This document shows positions 26,183 through 35,656 of a DNA stretch of 64,000 bases, in pieces (the first letter of the stretch is position 1; each line of letters opens with the position of its first letter). Under the pieces are notes generated by a model, which worked only from the letters and a program-made list of their open reading frames with translations, ran no database searches and was not told the origin of the DNA. Where the stretch lies: NCBI GenBank assembly GCA_900753305.1, contig CAADYR010000035.1, forward strand, positions 22,861 to 86,860, in the 5' to 3' direction. The stretch comes from Lachnospiraceae bacterium (GTDB lineage: Bacteria; Bacillota; Clostridia; Lachnospirales; Lachnospiraceae). A program made the position numbers and the translations under genes.

Positions 26183-26205
26183 GTTTCTGTCTCCTTTTTA
26201 AATTA

Positions 26206-26985
26206 TTATTTTTCACGATCTGCTTTGATAAGCTTACGAATAGCTTCCACACCTACTGTGATCGCAGCTTCTGTATCATGTACGATAGGGTTGTCCATTC
26301 CACGCGCATTACGCTCCTGATTGCCAACTACCAGGAAATTGGAGCCGCAACGTACTCTTAAATGAGCTGCTGCAATAAATAATGCTGCAGATTCCATCTC
26401 GGATGCTTTACATCCCAGACGCTTCCAGGCTTCCCACTTATTCAAAAGTTCATAGCTTACCGGCATTCTCTCCGGCTCATGCTGTCCATAAAATGCATCT
26501 TTACACTGTACAACACCTGTATGGTATGTATAGCCCAATTCCTTTGCTGCTGCTACGATCGCATTGGTTACCTCCAGATCTGCCACTGCCGGATATTCAA
26601 TCGGTGCGTACTCACGGCTTGTTCCTTCCATACGAACAGCACCGGTTGCAACTACGATATCTCCGCCCTTTACATCCAGATCAATACCACCGCAGGTGCC
26701 CACACGGATAAAGGTATCTGCTCCGCACTGTACCAGTTCTTCCATTGCGATAGATGCCGATGGACCACCAATACCTGTTGATGTTACACTCACCTTTTCT
26801 CCGTCAAGATAACCTGTATAGGTAACGAACTCTCTGCTGTCGGCAATTAACTTCGCATCATCAAAATGTCTGGCGATCTTCTCACATCTCTTGGGGTCAC
26901 CCGGTAAGATCACATAACGTCCCACATCCCCCGGTCTGATCTGTAAATGATACTGCAATCCGACTTCTCCTGAATAGTTCTGCAT
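26206..26985 (-). CDS. udp: Uridine phosphorylase (NP-I family)
   Basis: 259 residues of the nucleoside phosphorylase I family. Visible motifs are ILPGDPKRCEKIA (phosphate-binding loop), STGIGGPSASIAMEEL, RVGTCGG, and the nucleoside-site signature SEMESAALF. It splits uridine, and perhaps deoxyuridine, into base and pentose-1-phosphate, which DeoB downstream isomerises. A strong AAGGAGG site precedes the ATG. A GntR/UTRA regulator is transcribed divergently, with a perfect palindrome in the shared region. A purine-specific member is possible but less likely. Confidence 0.88.
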   Translation of the reverse strand: MQNYSGEVGLQYHLQIRPGDVGRYVILPGDPKRCEKIARHFDDAKLIADSREFVTYTGYLDGEKVSVTSTGIGGPSASIAMEELVQCGADTFIRVGTCGGIDLDVKGGDIVVATGAVRMEGTSREYAPIEYPAVADLEVTNAIVAAAKELGYTYHTGVVQCKDAFYGQHEPERMPVSYELLNKWEAWKRLGCKASEMESAALFIAAAHLRVRCGSNFLVVGNQERNARGMDNPIVHDTEAAITVGVEAIRKLIKADREK

Positions 26986-27100
26986 GATGGTATCCTCCTT
27001 ATAAATATGTACCTGTATAACCTATTTTACTATACTTGAATTATATATTTATACATGTCTATTTTCAATACTATTGTTTGATAAAAAAACCGGAACTTTT

Positions 27101-27117
27101 TTGTATACTATATACAA
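27101..27117. promoter_or_regulatory. Palindromic operator, probably for the GntR regulator
   Basis: TTGTATA-CTA-TATACAA is a perfect 7-base inverted repeat in the divergent region between udp-deoB and the GntR gene. HutC/UTRA-type GntR proteins bind short palindromes of this kind, so it likely controls one or both directions. Confidence 0.7.
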
Positions 27118-27213
27118 TTCCATACCTGTACATCCTGATACCGGTTGACATTCCATACATATAGTTTTATCATGAATGAAAGAAAATATACCTGTTTAAA
27201 TAAAGGAGATTTC

Positions 27214-27963
27214 ATGGCAGCAACAGATTCTTCAACCAAGAAAAAATTGAAACATGTCAAAGTATATGACAGATTATATGAACAGATTCAGAGCGGGATT
27301 TACCCTGTTGGATCGCAGCTTCCTTCTGAAGCCGTACTTGCTGAACAGATGGGCGTCAGCCGCATGACTCTGCGCAAGGCACTTTCCCTTTTTATTGAAG
27401 ATGGGATTGTAAAAAATGTACCAGGTGTAGGAAATTTTATCTGTACACCCGGCACAAAAAAAGGTAAAAATATAGACATGTCTAAAATCATGCATCCTGT
27501 TTACGCTTACTGCACAGAAACTCCAGACTCTACTGAACTGGACTTTCGTATGGAACCTCCTACGAAATCTATTATGGATACCCTGGATCAGTATACACCT
27601 GCTGTCGTAATTGCAGACCGCTGGTATAAGAAGGAAAATATTCCTTTCGCCTATTCTCTAAGCTTTCTGCCAATCGAACAGGTTGCAGAAAAACAGATTG
27701 ACTTGAATTACCCTGATCAGCTTCTCTCCTATCTGGAGACAGGTTGTTATCAATCTATGTCCACCAGCCGCAGAATCTGCTCTTATACTACAACAGGTAA
27801 TTATACTGCAGAGAAATATGCCATATCTGAACATAATTCCTTTTTACTGATACAGGAGAATATCTGTGATGAAAGTGGACGCATTTTAATCTCCAGTAAA
27901 CACTATATTCCGGCAGATCTCTTTCGACTGGAACTTACTCTTTCACCAGTTCCAGTCCACTGA
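27214..27963 (+). CDS. GntR-family regulator with UTRA effector domain
   Basis: About 249 residues. N-terminal winged helix (VYDRLYEQIQSGIYPVGSQL, then VLAEQMGVSRMTLRKALSL) and a C-terminal UTRA-type sensing domain (~85-245), so HutC subfamily. The ATG at 27214 is chosen because TAAAGGAG precedes it; an ORF extends upstream without a ribosome site. It faces the nucleoside operon across a palindromic site and probably regulates it in response to a nucleoside or sugar phosphate. Its 3' end overlaps the convergent rqcH gene by 29 bases. Confidence 0.85.
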   Translation: MAATDSSTKKKLKHVKVYDRLYEQIQSGIYPVGSQLPSEAVLAEQMGVSRMTLRKALSLFIEDGIVKNVPGVGNFICTPGTKKGKNIDMSKIMHPVYAYCTETPDSTELDFRMEPPTKSIMDTLDQYTPAVVIADRWYKKENIPFAYSLSFLPIEQVAEKQIDLNYPDQLLSYLETGCYQSMSTSRRICSYTTTGNYTAEKYAISEHNSFLLIQENICDESGRILISSKHYIPADLFRLELTLSPVPVH

Positions 27964-29677
27964 TATCGGAATCGATCACCAGTGAATAGTTGGTATAATA
28001 CACTACAAAACCCGGTTTGGAGCCATTTGGTTTCTTCACATTCTTCTTCTGGGTATAATCGATCTCTATCTTCTCCTGCCCTTTTGCCTGAGAATAATAG
28101 GCAGCCAGTCTGCCGGCTTCTTCATAGGCGCGGTCTGTCATCTCTGCTCCATTGGTCTTAACGATCACATGGGAACCAGGCATGCCCTTGGCATGGAACC
28201 ACCAGTCATTACCAGTTGCGAACTTAAAAGTAAGTTCCTCGTTCTGGTAATTATTCTTACCTACATAAATATCAAAACCATCGCTGCTGATATAATGAAA
28301 AGGCCTGCTGGTGATCTTCACACGCTTCGTACCGCCCTTTCTGCGAATATAACCGCTCTCAATCAGTTCTTCCTTAATCTGTACGAGATCCTCTTCCTTC
28401 TGTGCAATGTCCAGTGCTGTACTGACAGATGCCAGATGTTCAATCTCTTCCTTTGTCTCTTTCGTCAACGTTGTAAGAGCTTCATAAGTCCTCTTTAACT
28501 TCTGATATTTATCGAAATATTTCTTGGCATTCTCTCCTGCGCTCAATGTCGGGTCCAGAGGAATCGTGATCATTTCATTGGTATAGTAATTGAGAGCTTC
28601 CAGCGACTTGGCTCCCTCTTTTGCTCCATAGCCGTAGGTATTGAGCAGTTCACCATAAATACGATACTTTTCTCTCTTTGCTGTATCTTCCAACTGTTTC
28701 ATCTGTAAATCATATTTCTTCACATTACGTTCCATAGCTGTCTGCACCACTCGACGCAAATCGACAGAACGCTGTCTGATCCTGGTAATGATATTCTTTT
28801 CCGCATAATAATGCTCGATCAGTTCTGACATACTGTCATACAAAGTGACATTTGTGTCAGAATATGAAGTCAGTCTAATGGCAGCATATTCTACAGGCTG
28901 TTTATTCTCGTACACAACATTTGGCTCGAATCTGCCCTGTACTACGTCCTGCATGATCTGGCAAAAGACATTGCATACAGCAGTCATTTCCGTCTCATCC
29001 AGATCTGCTGTGGGTTTATCTGCATCTACCCCTGCACGGTAGCATATTTCATGAGCGATGCACGGGGAAATTCCTGTAAAACTGCCATAGATTGCTTTGA
29101 ATACCGGCTTGCTTACGGCTGTCAGTACTCTTCTGACTTCATCTGTGGATGCAGTCAGTGGATCTTCCTTGTCCTGTGTATTCGGGATGAAGTATTCTCT
29201 GCCCGGCAATACCTCCCTGACAGAGCTGACCATTCCCGAGATATGCTTGATACTGTCTATGATCACATTGTTATCATCATAAAAGATAATATTACTGTGC
29301 TTTCCCATCAATTCAATGACCAGATATTTTGTACATAGATCTCCCAATTCATTCAGATGCTCTAACTGCAGCTTAACGATACGTTCCAGTCCCATAGGCT
29401 GTTCCACTGATACAATTCTGGCATTCTGCAAATGTTTACGGAGCAGCATACAGAAATTGGGTGCAGTCATGGGACTGGTCTTGTTTTCCCGGGTCAGATA
29501 CAGCAATGGCAGAGATGCATCTGCCGACATGATCATTCTGATCTGTCCTCCATTATTTTTAACTGTGATCAGTAATTCATCCTTTTCCGGCTGTGCGATC
29601 TTATAAATTCTTCCGCCGGTTATTTTCTCTTTCATTTCTCTTACGATGGAAGCTATCGTAATTCCGTCAAATGCCAT
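27935..29677 (-). CDS. rqcH: Rqc2/RqcH homologue (NFACT, FbpA-like)
   Basis: About 580 residues: NFACT-N domain (AFDGITIASIVREMKEK), helix-hairpin-helix region with ISPCIAHEICYRAGVD, a long coiled coil (~280-420) and NFACT-R (GFDIYVGKNNYQNEELTFK, then DWWFHAKGMPGSHVIV). The family works in ribosome-associated quality control, adding alanine tails to stalled nascent chains; older names are fibronectin-binding protein. The ATG at 29677 has GGAGG seven bases upstream, whereas the longer frame starts inside the terminator ahead of it. Confidence 0.92.
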   Translation of the reverse strand: MAFDGITIASIVREMKEKITGGRIYKIAQPEKDELLITVKNNGGQIRMIMSADASLPLLYLTRENKTSPMTAPNFCMLLRKHLQNARIVSVEQPMGLERIVKLQLEHLNELGDLCTKYLVIELMGKHSNIIFYDDNNVIIDSIKHISGMVSSVREVLPGREYFIPNTQDKEDPLTASTDEVRRVLTAVSKPVFKAIYGSFTGISPCIAHEICYRAGVDADKPTADLDETEMTAVCNVFCQIMQDVVQGRFEPNVVYENKQPVEYAAIRLTSYSDTNVTLYDSMSELIEHYYAEKNIITRIRQRSVDLRRVVQTAMERNVKKYDLQMKQLEDTAKREKYRIYGELLNTYGYGAKEGAKSLEALNYYTNEMITIPLDPTLSAGENAKKYFDKYQKLKRTYEALTTLTKETKEEIEHLASVSTALDIAQKEEDLVQIKEELIESGYIRRKGGTKRVKITSRPFHYISSDGFDIYVGKNNYQNEELTFKFATGNDWWFHAKGMPGSHVIVKTNGAEMTDRAYEEAGRLAAYYSQAKGQEKIEIDYTQKKNVKKPNGSKPGFVVYYTNYSLVIDSDISGLELVKE

Positions 29678-29693
29678 CTTTTTCCTCCATGAA

Positions 29694-29720
29694 AAAGCCA
29701 CTTCTATGTGAAGTGGCTTT
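29694..29720 (-). terminator. Intrinsic terminator of glgA
   Basis: AAAGCCACTTC (29694-29704) and GAAGTGGCTTT (29710-29720) form a perfect 11-bp stem with a 5-base loop; on the minus strand it is followed by T residues. It separates glgA from rqcH. Confidence 0.88.
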
Positions 29721-29728
29721 GTTTAATC

Positions 29729-31177
29729 CTAATTGTCGATCAACCAATCGTACATTTCCTGATACTTCAATGCTGACACATTCCATGAATAATCTGTCGC
29801 CATGGCTCTGTCAATGATCTTATTCCATTCACGTTTCTTATCATAGTATATCTTCTCCGCATAACGAATAGTGTTCAGCATTTCATGAGCGTTGTAATTG
29901 CAGAAACTAAATCCGGTTCCCTTACTCTCATATTCATTATAAGGTTCTACAGTATCTTTCAGACCACCTGTTTCCCTTACAATAGGTACTGTACCATAAC
30001 GAAGTGCCATCAACTGGCTCAAGCCACACGGTTCGAACAGGGAAGGCATCAGGAACGCATCACAGGACGCATAAATTCTGTGGGAAAGTTCCTCAGAATA
30101 ATAGATATTGGCTGATACCTTGCCATGATATTTCCAGTCAAAATGCCGGAACATATTCTCGTATTTTTCTTCCCCGGTACCAAGTACAACTAACTGAATC
30201 TCATCCTGACAGAGTTCATCCATAACATACGCTACCAGATCCATACCTTTCTGATCTGTTAATCTGGACACGATACCGATCATCATCTTCTTGTCATTTT
30301 CTTCCAGTCCAAGCTGTTTTTGCAGATCACGCTTATTCTTGATCTTTTCCTTACGGAAATTATCTGCCCTGTACTTGCGAATGATATACTGATCTGTTTC
30401 GGGATTATATTCATTATAATCAATTCCATTCACAATGCCTCGTAAGTCCTTGCTTCTGGCATTGAGCAATCCGTCAAGATGTTCACCATAGAAAGCTGTC
30501 TTGATCTCTTCTGCGTATGTCTGGCTTACTGTAGTGATCGCATCTGCATAAGTAAGTCCGCCCTTTAACAGGTTGCCATCCTTATAGTAAGCTAACTTGT
30601 CCGGCGTAAAATAAGAGGAATCCAGCCCTGTGATATTCTGTACTGTCTTGATATCATATACACCCTGGAATTTCAGGTTATGAATTGTCATAACAGACTT
30701 GATTCCACGATAGAATTCACCTCCGGCAAATCTCTCCTTTAAGTACACCGGCAAAATACCGGTCTGCCAGTCGTGGCAGTGAATGACATCCGGTCTGAAA
30801 TCTACGACCGGTAATATGGAGAGTGCTGCCTTGGAGAAAAATACAAATTTGGATATTTCCTCAACTACATTATCACTGTAAGGCTTAAAACCATTGAAAA
30901 ATTTCTCATTATCAATGAAATAATAAGTGATTCCTTCATATTCTGTTTCCATGACACCTACATATTCATTTATCCCCATAAAGTCCATATAAAAATGAGT
31001 TCTGTATTTCATCATGGATTTCACTTTGTCGCTCATACACATATACTTAGGTAAAATCACTCTGCAGTCAAAATATCTTTTGTCAAAATACTTAGGTAAC
31101 GAACCTACAACATCTGCAAGACCCCCAGTCTTGATAAATGGTACTCCTTCTGAAGCTACAAATAATATTTTTTTCAT
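29729..31177 (-). CDS. glgA: Glycogen synthase (ADP-glucose)
   Basis: 482-residue GT5 enzyme that extends alpha-1,4-glucan from ADP-glucose. It shows the N-terminal ADP-glucose-binding KTGGLADV (K16), MTIHNLKFQG, and the C-terminal EPCGLSQLMALRYGTVPIVRETGGLKDTV loop. The domains and length are those of a full GlgA. No other glycogen genes are adjacent, so it appears to be a single-gene unit ending in its own terminator. Confidence 0.96.
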   Translation of the reverse strand: MKKILFVASEGVPFIKTGGLADVVGSLPKYFDKRYFDCRVILPKYMCMSDKVKSMMKYRTHFYMDFMGINEYVGVMETEYEGITYYFIDNEKFFNGFKPYSDNVVEEISKFVFFSKAALSILPVVDFRPDVIHCHDWQTGILPVYLKERFAGGEFYRGIKSVMTIHNLKFQGVYDIKTVQNITGLDSSYFTPDKLAYYKDGNLLKGGLTYADAITTVSQTYAEEIKTAFYGEHLDGLLNARSKDLRGIVNGIDYNEYNPETDQYIIRKYRADNFRKEKIKNKRDLQKQLGLEENDKKMMIGIVSRLTDQKGMDLVAYVMDELCQDEIQLVVLGTGEEKYENMFRHFDWKYHGKVSANIYYSEELSHRIYASCDAFLMPSLFEPCGLSQLMALRYGTVPIVRETGGLKDTVEPYNEYESKGTGFSFCNYNAHEMLNTIRYAEKIYYDKKREWNKIIDRAMATDYSWNVSALKYQEMYDWLIDN

Positions 31178-31292
31178 ACCCTACTGAATCCCTTCTCATT
31201 TACTTTTGGAAGAATTTACTTAATATCTAAATTATACACCAGATGCCAGGTCAATGTAAAGAAAAGACTCATAACTTTGTTACTACCTTATG

Positions 31293-31817
31293 TCAACGTG
31301 AACACTCTCTGTAATGAAGTCTGATTTTGTCTGCAATTAATGCTATAAATTCTGAATTTGTAGGTTTTCCCTTTCCAATATTGATCGTATAGCCAAACAG
31401 CGCATCCAAAGTTTCCATTTTTCCTCTGCTCCATGCTACTTCAATTGCATGACGGATCGCACGTTCTACGCGACTTGGAGTTGTCTGATACTTTTTGGCA
31501 ATAGAGGGATATAATATCTTGGTAATAGAATTCAACATCTCCACATCTTCTACAGACATCATGATTGCTTCTCTTAGATACTGATATCCTTTTATATGCG
31601 CGGGAACCCCTATTTCATGAATCATATCCGTCACATCTTTCTCAAGATTATGTCCCTGCGGTTCCTTATGTTCTTCTCTGGCAGACTGCTGTTCATACGT
31701 TCTGCCTGATGGTACGGTTATCATGATCTGAAATTCTTTATCTTTGGAAATCAAGTCGCTTATCATTCGAAACATTCTTTCATTATCCTGATCTGTGACT
31801 ACTTTAAGCTGCTCCAT
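31293..31817 (-). CDS. Spo0A-like effector protein without receiver domain
   Basis: About 174 residues. The C-terminal ~115 residues are clearly a Spo0A DNA-binding domain: HIKGYQYLREAI, ILYPSIAKKYQTTPSRVERA, RHAIEVAWSRG and PTNSEFIALIADKIRL. The phosphorylated receiver that controls real Spo0A is missing; instead there is a short N-terminal segment (RMFRMISDLISKDKEFQIMI). It could compete for or activate 0A-box promoters without phosphorelay control. ATG 31817 has GGAGAG upstream; a GTG at 31874 or ATG at 31841 would lengthen it. Confidence 0.85.
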   Translation of the reverse strand: MEQLKVVTDQDNERMFRMISDLISKDKEFQIMITVPSGRTYEQQSAREEHKEPQGHNLEKDVTDMIHEIGVPAHIKGYQYLREAIMMSVEDVEMLNSITKILYPSIAKKYQTTPSRVERAIRHAIEVAWSRGKMETLDALFGYTINIGKGKPTNSEFIALIADKIRLHYRECSR

Positions 31818-32019
31818 TCTATTTCTCTCCATTTCCAACATGTCTCGGCTCAAACTGCTAATAATTTTGCACACCTTAACCCGCTACCTGTCTAAATACA
31901 CCACAATTTGGCAAGCTCCATTATAAGTACGCCACATTTTGAGTGCAACAGCTACTTATCGCAAAAATTGCGGTATTTATGCAGCTTCTTCTTATTTCTG
32001 CCATAAAAGACAACAAAAC

Positions 32020-32076
32020 AGCCCAGAAATTTGTCCGCCTGCGTCGAATAGGCATGAAATTTTTGGACTGCTTTTT
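32020..32076 (-). terminator. Hairpin terminator of the MCP/GGDEF operon
   Basis: About 32020-32032 (AGCCCAGAAATTT) pairs with 32057-32072 (AAATTTTTGGACTGCT), with an inner GCCT/AGGC stem at 32037-32040 and 32050-32053. It lies just after the MCP stop on the minus strand and has T-rich flanks. Confidence 0.65.
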
Positions 32077-32091
32077 CATTTTTATTATCTG

Positions 32092-33531
32092 TTAATCTGC
32101 GTAATTCTTCAAATCCTGTGCAAGCATATAAGTTGCATCGATGACCTCTTTCGCCTTCTTCATTTCAGTCACGGCTCCTTCTGCCATCTGCTGGCCTTCC
32201 GTAGATGCTGCCGCAATCTCCTCACTTGTTGCCGACAAATTGGATATATTTTCAGAAATTGTACCTGTACTGCCTGTAATTGCCTTTATTATGCTTTCTA
32301 TGGATTTGATAACCTGTAACAGCTCTTTCATTTCATTATCAATTGTTTCAAACTTGTTCTTGGTTACATCGATCATTTCTGTCTGTTCTTTGATGGATTT
32401 AGAGGAATGTTCCATACTTTCTACCGCTTTTTGTGCATCCTCATTCAAATCCTTGATAATATCTGTAATCTTGTTGGTAGCATCCTTAGTCTGCTCAGAA
32501 AGTTGTCTGATCTCTTCTGCAACCACTGCAAAACCTTTTCCTGCTTCTCCGGCTCTTGCAGCCTCTATCGACGCATTCAATGCCAGCAGATTAGTCTGGC
32601 TGGATATGCTCAGGATTGTTGCTACGATTCCTTTAACTTCCTCAGCCCGGTCATTTACCTGTCTGGTAGATTCAGCAGCCAGATTGCTGGCATTTTCTAC
32701 TTCATCAGCCTGTTCCTTTAATCCAGCTACCAGTTTGGCGCCTTCTGCCACATTATCCATCGTAATGTTGGATTTTTCCATCATATGTATTGTCTGGTTC
32801 TCAGCAACATCTGTATTTTTCTGTATCTCACTGCACATAAGAGCCTGCTGCTGTATCGCCTCTGCCGTACTTCCTGTGCTCTGCGCAATATTGCTCATAG
32901 ATTCGCTGTTACTGTTAATGACATCTGAAAGGGTATCCAGCCTGTCTTTTACATCATCAAAATGTTTTACCAGATTGTCTGCGACCAGTATCATCTTCTC
33001 TGAAGCTTCCTTCTGTGCCTGCAGATTTTCTTCATTAAACTGTGTCAGAAGAACAGAAACGTTATAGACCACCATCATCATGATCGCAATGATCATAAAA
33101 TTAAAAAGCATATCTGTAACTTTCGCCCTGTCCACAACTGCAATAATAATAACATGGATCAGATTGCCAAGGATACAAATACTGCCTCCTATGTAAAGGA
33201 AACGTACATTCAGATAAATAATGCTTGCAGTCAACAATGGTACAGCATAAGCATAAATTATCGGGGAAAAATCAAGCAGTAAAAATATAAAATAGATACC
33301 GGCTGCCACTCCCAGCAATAATTCTGAACATCTCTTGGTCGTTGGATCTTTCATGATCCGCATTGCGATCACTGCACCAATAACAGGCAACACAACCAGA
33401 AATACATATCTGATTGAAAATGCCGTTGCAAGTTTAAATACGGTTCTAAAGATCATAATGGCAAACTGTACTAAAACGACCGGATAAACCTTTTTGTTGG
33501 CTCTCAAATACTGCGACTCTGTCATATTCAA
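32092..33531 (-). CDS. Methyl-accepting chemotaxis-type protein
   Basis: 479 residues. Six membrane helices (~15-170) occupy the N-terminus instead of a periplasmic sensor, followed by a cytoplasmic coiled-coil signalling domain whose hairpin tip reads ILSISSQTNLLALNASIEAARAGEAGKGFAVVAEEIRQLSEQT in several segments (~320-365). No HAMP domain is obvious. It follows a GGDEF gene by nine bases, so an operon pairing a receptor-like protein with c-di-GMP synthesis is likely. Chemotaxis proper or a non-motility signalling role are both possible. Confidence 0.92.
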   Translation of the reverse strand: MNMTESQYLRANKKVYPVVLVQFAIMIFRTVFKLATAFSIRYVFLVVLPVIGAVIAMRIMKDPTTKRCSELLLGVAAGIYFIFLLLDFSPIIYAYAVPLLTASIIYLNVRFLYIGGSICILGNLIHVIIIAVVDRAKVTDMLFNFMIIAIMMMVVYNVSVLLTQFNEENLQAQKEASEKMILVADNLVKHFDDVKDRLDTLSDVINSNSESMSNIAQSTGSTAEAIQQQALMCSEIQKNTDVAENQTIHMMEKSNITMDNVAEGAKLVAGLKEQADEVENASNLAAESTRQVNDRAEEVKGIVATILSISSQTNLLALNASIEAARAGEAGKGFAVVAEEIRQLSEQTKDATNKITDIIKDLNEDAQKAVESMEHSSKSIKEQTEMIDVTKNKFETIDNEMKELLQVIKSIESIIKAITGSTGTISENISNLSATSEEIAAASTEGQQMAEGAVTEMKKAKEVIDATYMLAQDLKNYAD

Positions 33532-33540
33532 TTTCCTCCG

Positions 33541-35226
33541 TTATTCTTCTTTTCTTTCACATTTCATGGCTACTTTACGTTCATACATTCTGGCATCTGC
33601 TTTTCTGTATATTCCTCTTGCATCAAGGTCCGGTGCTTCCTTTTTACTGCAAAAACCATAGGCTGCACTCATATTCAGATCAGGATTTCTCCTGTTGCAT
33701 TCCTGAATTTCCTTTCTATATGCGGCTATCATTTCTTCCATACTGATCTGTGATATGTCCTGAAAAATTACTGCGAACTCATCGCCTCCCATTCTTCCGA
33801 CCGTAGCATACTTTCCAAAAACATCCTGTATACACTTTGCAAAACTTTTGATCAGTATATCTCCTTTGTCATGTCCTTTACTGTCATTTGTCTTTTTTAA
33901 ATGATTTAAGTCAAATGCAATAATTCCGTAATTATCAGCATTTTCAAGCAAATCCCACTCTTCCTCACATTTTCTTCTATTGGCAACTCCCGTCAGTTCA
34001 TCTGTATATGCCATTCGCTCCAAAGCATCCCGCTGTGCATTTTCATACAGTACCTGACTGATTTCCATACTGAAATCAACCAACTGTGCAAGAACAAATA
34101 CCAATGCACCAATACACAGATTACTGGTATACCGTCCTGCCAGTCCTGTTTCCAGATACTTATCAAGATTAAACCTGACAATATCTGTCAAGCCGATAAA
34201 TATCATAATCCCAATCCCCAATATCAGTGCTTTATTATGTACATTATGTCTCTTAAAGTCATATATGGTAGCTGCTACTACCATGGAAAAAGAAAGGATC
34301 AGTATAATATGTTCATATTTGAGTACCTTCGGTAAATGCACCAGATTCGTAGCCTGCAATACCAAAGATATCACAATGAAAATACTTTGGCACGTCAATG
34401 CCAGATAATACAGAGCCTTCAGAATTTTACTTCTCCGTCTGGTTGCTTCCTCCCAGAAATAGAGCAATACGAAAAGCGGACTCGCATAAAGTGCTATAAA
34501 TTCCATAAAAACTTTTACACGCAGATTATACGTAAATAATGTGATCAAGTCATAATTACATAATGACCAGCATCCTATTCCTATGGAAAATCCTGCCACA
34601 CAGACCAACTTTGCAAATTTACAGTTGATTTCCAGAAACATCATACTTACCGGTAACAGACAGATTCCAAAAACGATCAGGAAAAGATTCACTGCCAGTG
34701 GAACTTTTTTCTGTATAACATAATTGCGCATTTCATTCATTGAATTACATATCGTTGGTGTTTCCAGGTAGGTAAAAGCATTATCCTCAGTAATCCACAA
34801 CTGTATTATCAAGGTTTTACCCATATAATCATTTGGCAAATTGATATAATGATATCCATATCCCAATAAACGATCCTGTTCATTCAGTTCTTTCCCATAA
34901 TGGTATATTTCCTCTGAATCCAGTTCTACACTGACCTCAGAATGAATGGTATATAATCGCAAAACCGGATTATTTATCACACGTTCAGGCATAGTTGCCT
35001 GCATTTTGATATAATTTCCCTTATTCTGAGCACTAAAATGAAATATACCCAGATTAACATCTGAATATATTTCCTGATCCATCTGTATCTCCCAATCCGC
35101 AGATAACTGGCAATAATCCTCATCATTATATACAACACTGCGATTCATCAAATAGATGCTCACTAATAAAATCACCGCAAGTACAATCACACTCACTGCC
35201 TGACCTTTTTTTTGTAATTTATCCAT
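33541..35226 (-). CDS. Membrane diguanylate cyclase (7TM sensor + GGDEF)
   Basis: 561 residues. A signal anchor, an extracellular beta-rich region (~40-165), seven membrane helices (~175-385) and a C-terminal GGDEF domain with GRMGGDEFAVIF. The architecture matches 7TMR-DISM-type diguanylate cyclases. No RxxD inhibitory site precedes the GGDEF motif. It probably makes c-di-GMP in response to an extracellular ligand. The downstream MCP is nine bases away. Confidence 0.9.
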   Translation of the reverse strand: MDKLQKKGQAVSVIVLAVILLVSIYLMNRSVVYNDEDYCQLSADWEIQMDQEIYSDVNLGIFHFSAQNKGNYIKMQATMPERVINNPVLRLYTIHSEVSVELDSEEIYHYGKELNEQDRLLGYGYHYINLPNDYMGKTLIIQLWITEDNAFTYLETPTICNSMNEMRNYVIQKKVPLAVNLFLIVFGICLLPVSMMFLEINCKFAKLVCVAGFSIGIGCWSLCNYDLITLFTYNLRVKVFMEFIALYASPLFVLLYFWEEATRRRSKILKALYYLALTCQSIFIVISLVLQATNLVHLPKVLKYEHIILILSFSMVVAATIYDFKRHNVHNKALILGIGIMIFIGLTDIVRFNLDKYLETGLAGRYTSNLCIGALVFVLAQLVDFSMEISQVLYENAQRDALERMAYTDELTGVANRRKCEEEWDLLENADNYGIIAFDLNHLKKTNDSKGHDKGDILIKSFAKCIQDVFGKYATVGRMGGDEFAVIFQDISQISMEEMIAAYRKEIQECNRRNPDLNMSAAYGFCSKKEAPDLDARGIYRKADARMYERKVAMKCERKEE

Positions 35227-35375
35227 CTCGTCACCTTCATGCCCCTTTTCATTATTTTACCCTTAATTGTATATGTAATCAATGTTTTTTTATTAATATG
35301 TAAAATAAACAGTTAATAGTTTTCATAACAAATTGACTGTTTTAATTATTTTTTTCATTTTTTTCTAAAAAGCAG

Positions 35376-35404
35376 TTGACATTTTTCCTAATAATTAGTA
35401 TAGT
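35376..35404 (+). promoter_or_regulatory. Promoter of the tRNA pair
   Basis: TTGACA (35376-35381) and TATAGT (35399-35404) with a 17-base spacer, about 40 bases upstream of tRNA-Val. A short GTTGC...GCAAC hairpin lies in the leader. Confidence 0.82.
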
Positions 35405-35443
35405 AAATGAGTCGGTTGCGAAAGCAACAGTCACACTGATTGT

Positions 35444-35516
35444 GGGGTCTTAGCTCAGCTGGGAGAGCATCTGCCTTACAAGCAGAGGGTCACAGGTTCG
35501 AGCCCTGTAGGCCCCA
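35444..35516 (+). tRNA. tRNA-Val (anticodon TAC)
   Basis: Complete cloverleaf: acceptor GGGGTCT pairs with AGGCCCC, the D arm contains AGCTCAGCTGGGAGAGC, the anticodon stem TCTGC/GCAGA encloses loop CTTACAA (anticodon TAC), and the T arm carries GGTTCGAGCC. CCA is not encoded. It is the first gene of a two-tRNA transcript. Confidence 0.95.
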
Positions 35517-35545
35517 CTCATTTGCATTAGTGTTTAATTTAATAT

Positions 35546-35619
35546 GGCGAGATAGCTCAGTTGGCTAGAGCATGCGGTTCATACCCGCAGTGTCGAGGGT
35601 TCGAATCCCCCTCTCGCTA
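35546..35619 (+). tRNA. tRNA-Met, elongator type (anticodon CAT)
   Basis: Acceptor GGCGAGA pairs with TCTCGCT; anticodon stem TGCGG/CCGCA encloses loop TTCATAC (anticodon CAT); T arm GGTTCGAATCC. The anticodon stem lacks the three G:C pairs of an initiator, and the loop matches elongator tRNA-Met rather than initiator. tRNA-Ile2 with a lysidine cannot be excluded by reading alone. CCA is not encoded. Confidence 0.9.
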
Positions 35620-35621
35620 CT

Positions 35622-35656
35622 AAAAAAGAAGTATTGGAATCCAATACTTCTTTTTT
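35622..35656 (+). terminator. Terminator of the tRNA transcript
   Basis: AAAAAAGAAGTATTGG (35622-35637) and CCAATACTTCTTTTTT (35641-35656) form a 16-bp perfect stem with a 3-base loop directly after tRNA-Met. Confidence 0.92.

Noticed and set aside
32041..32050. Possible 0A box (GTCGAA) near the Spo0A-like gene
   Set aside because: Only a partial match to the consensus, and it falls in the loop of a terminator hairpin.
32141..33067. Long plus-strand open frame of about 308 codons
   Set aside because: It lies fully antisense to the chemotaxis-receptor gene, has no ribosome site and reads as low-complexity Ser/Leu-rich sequence typical of a shadow frame.
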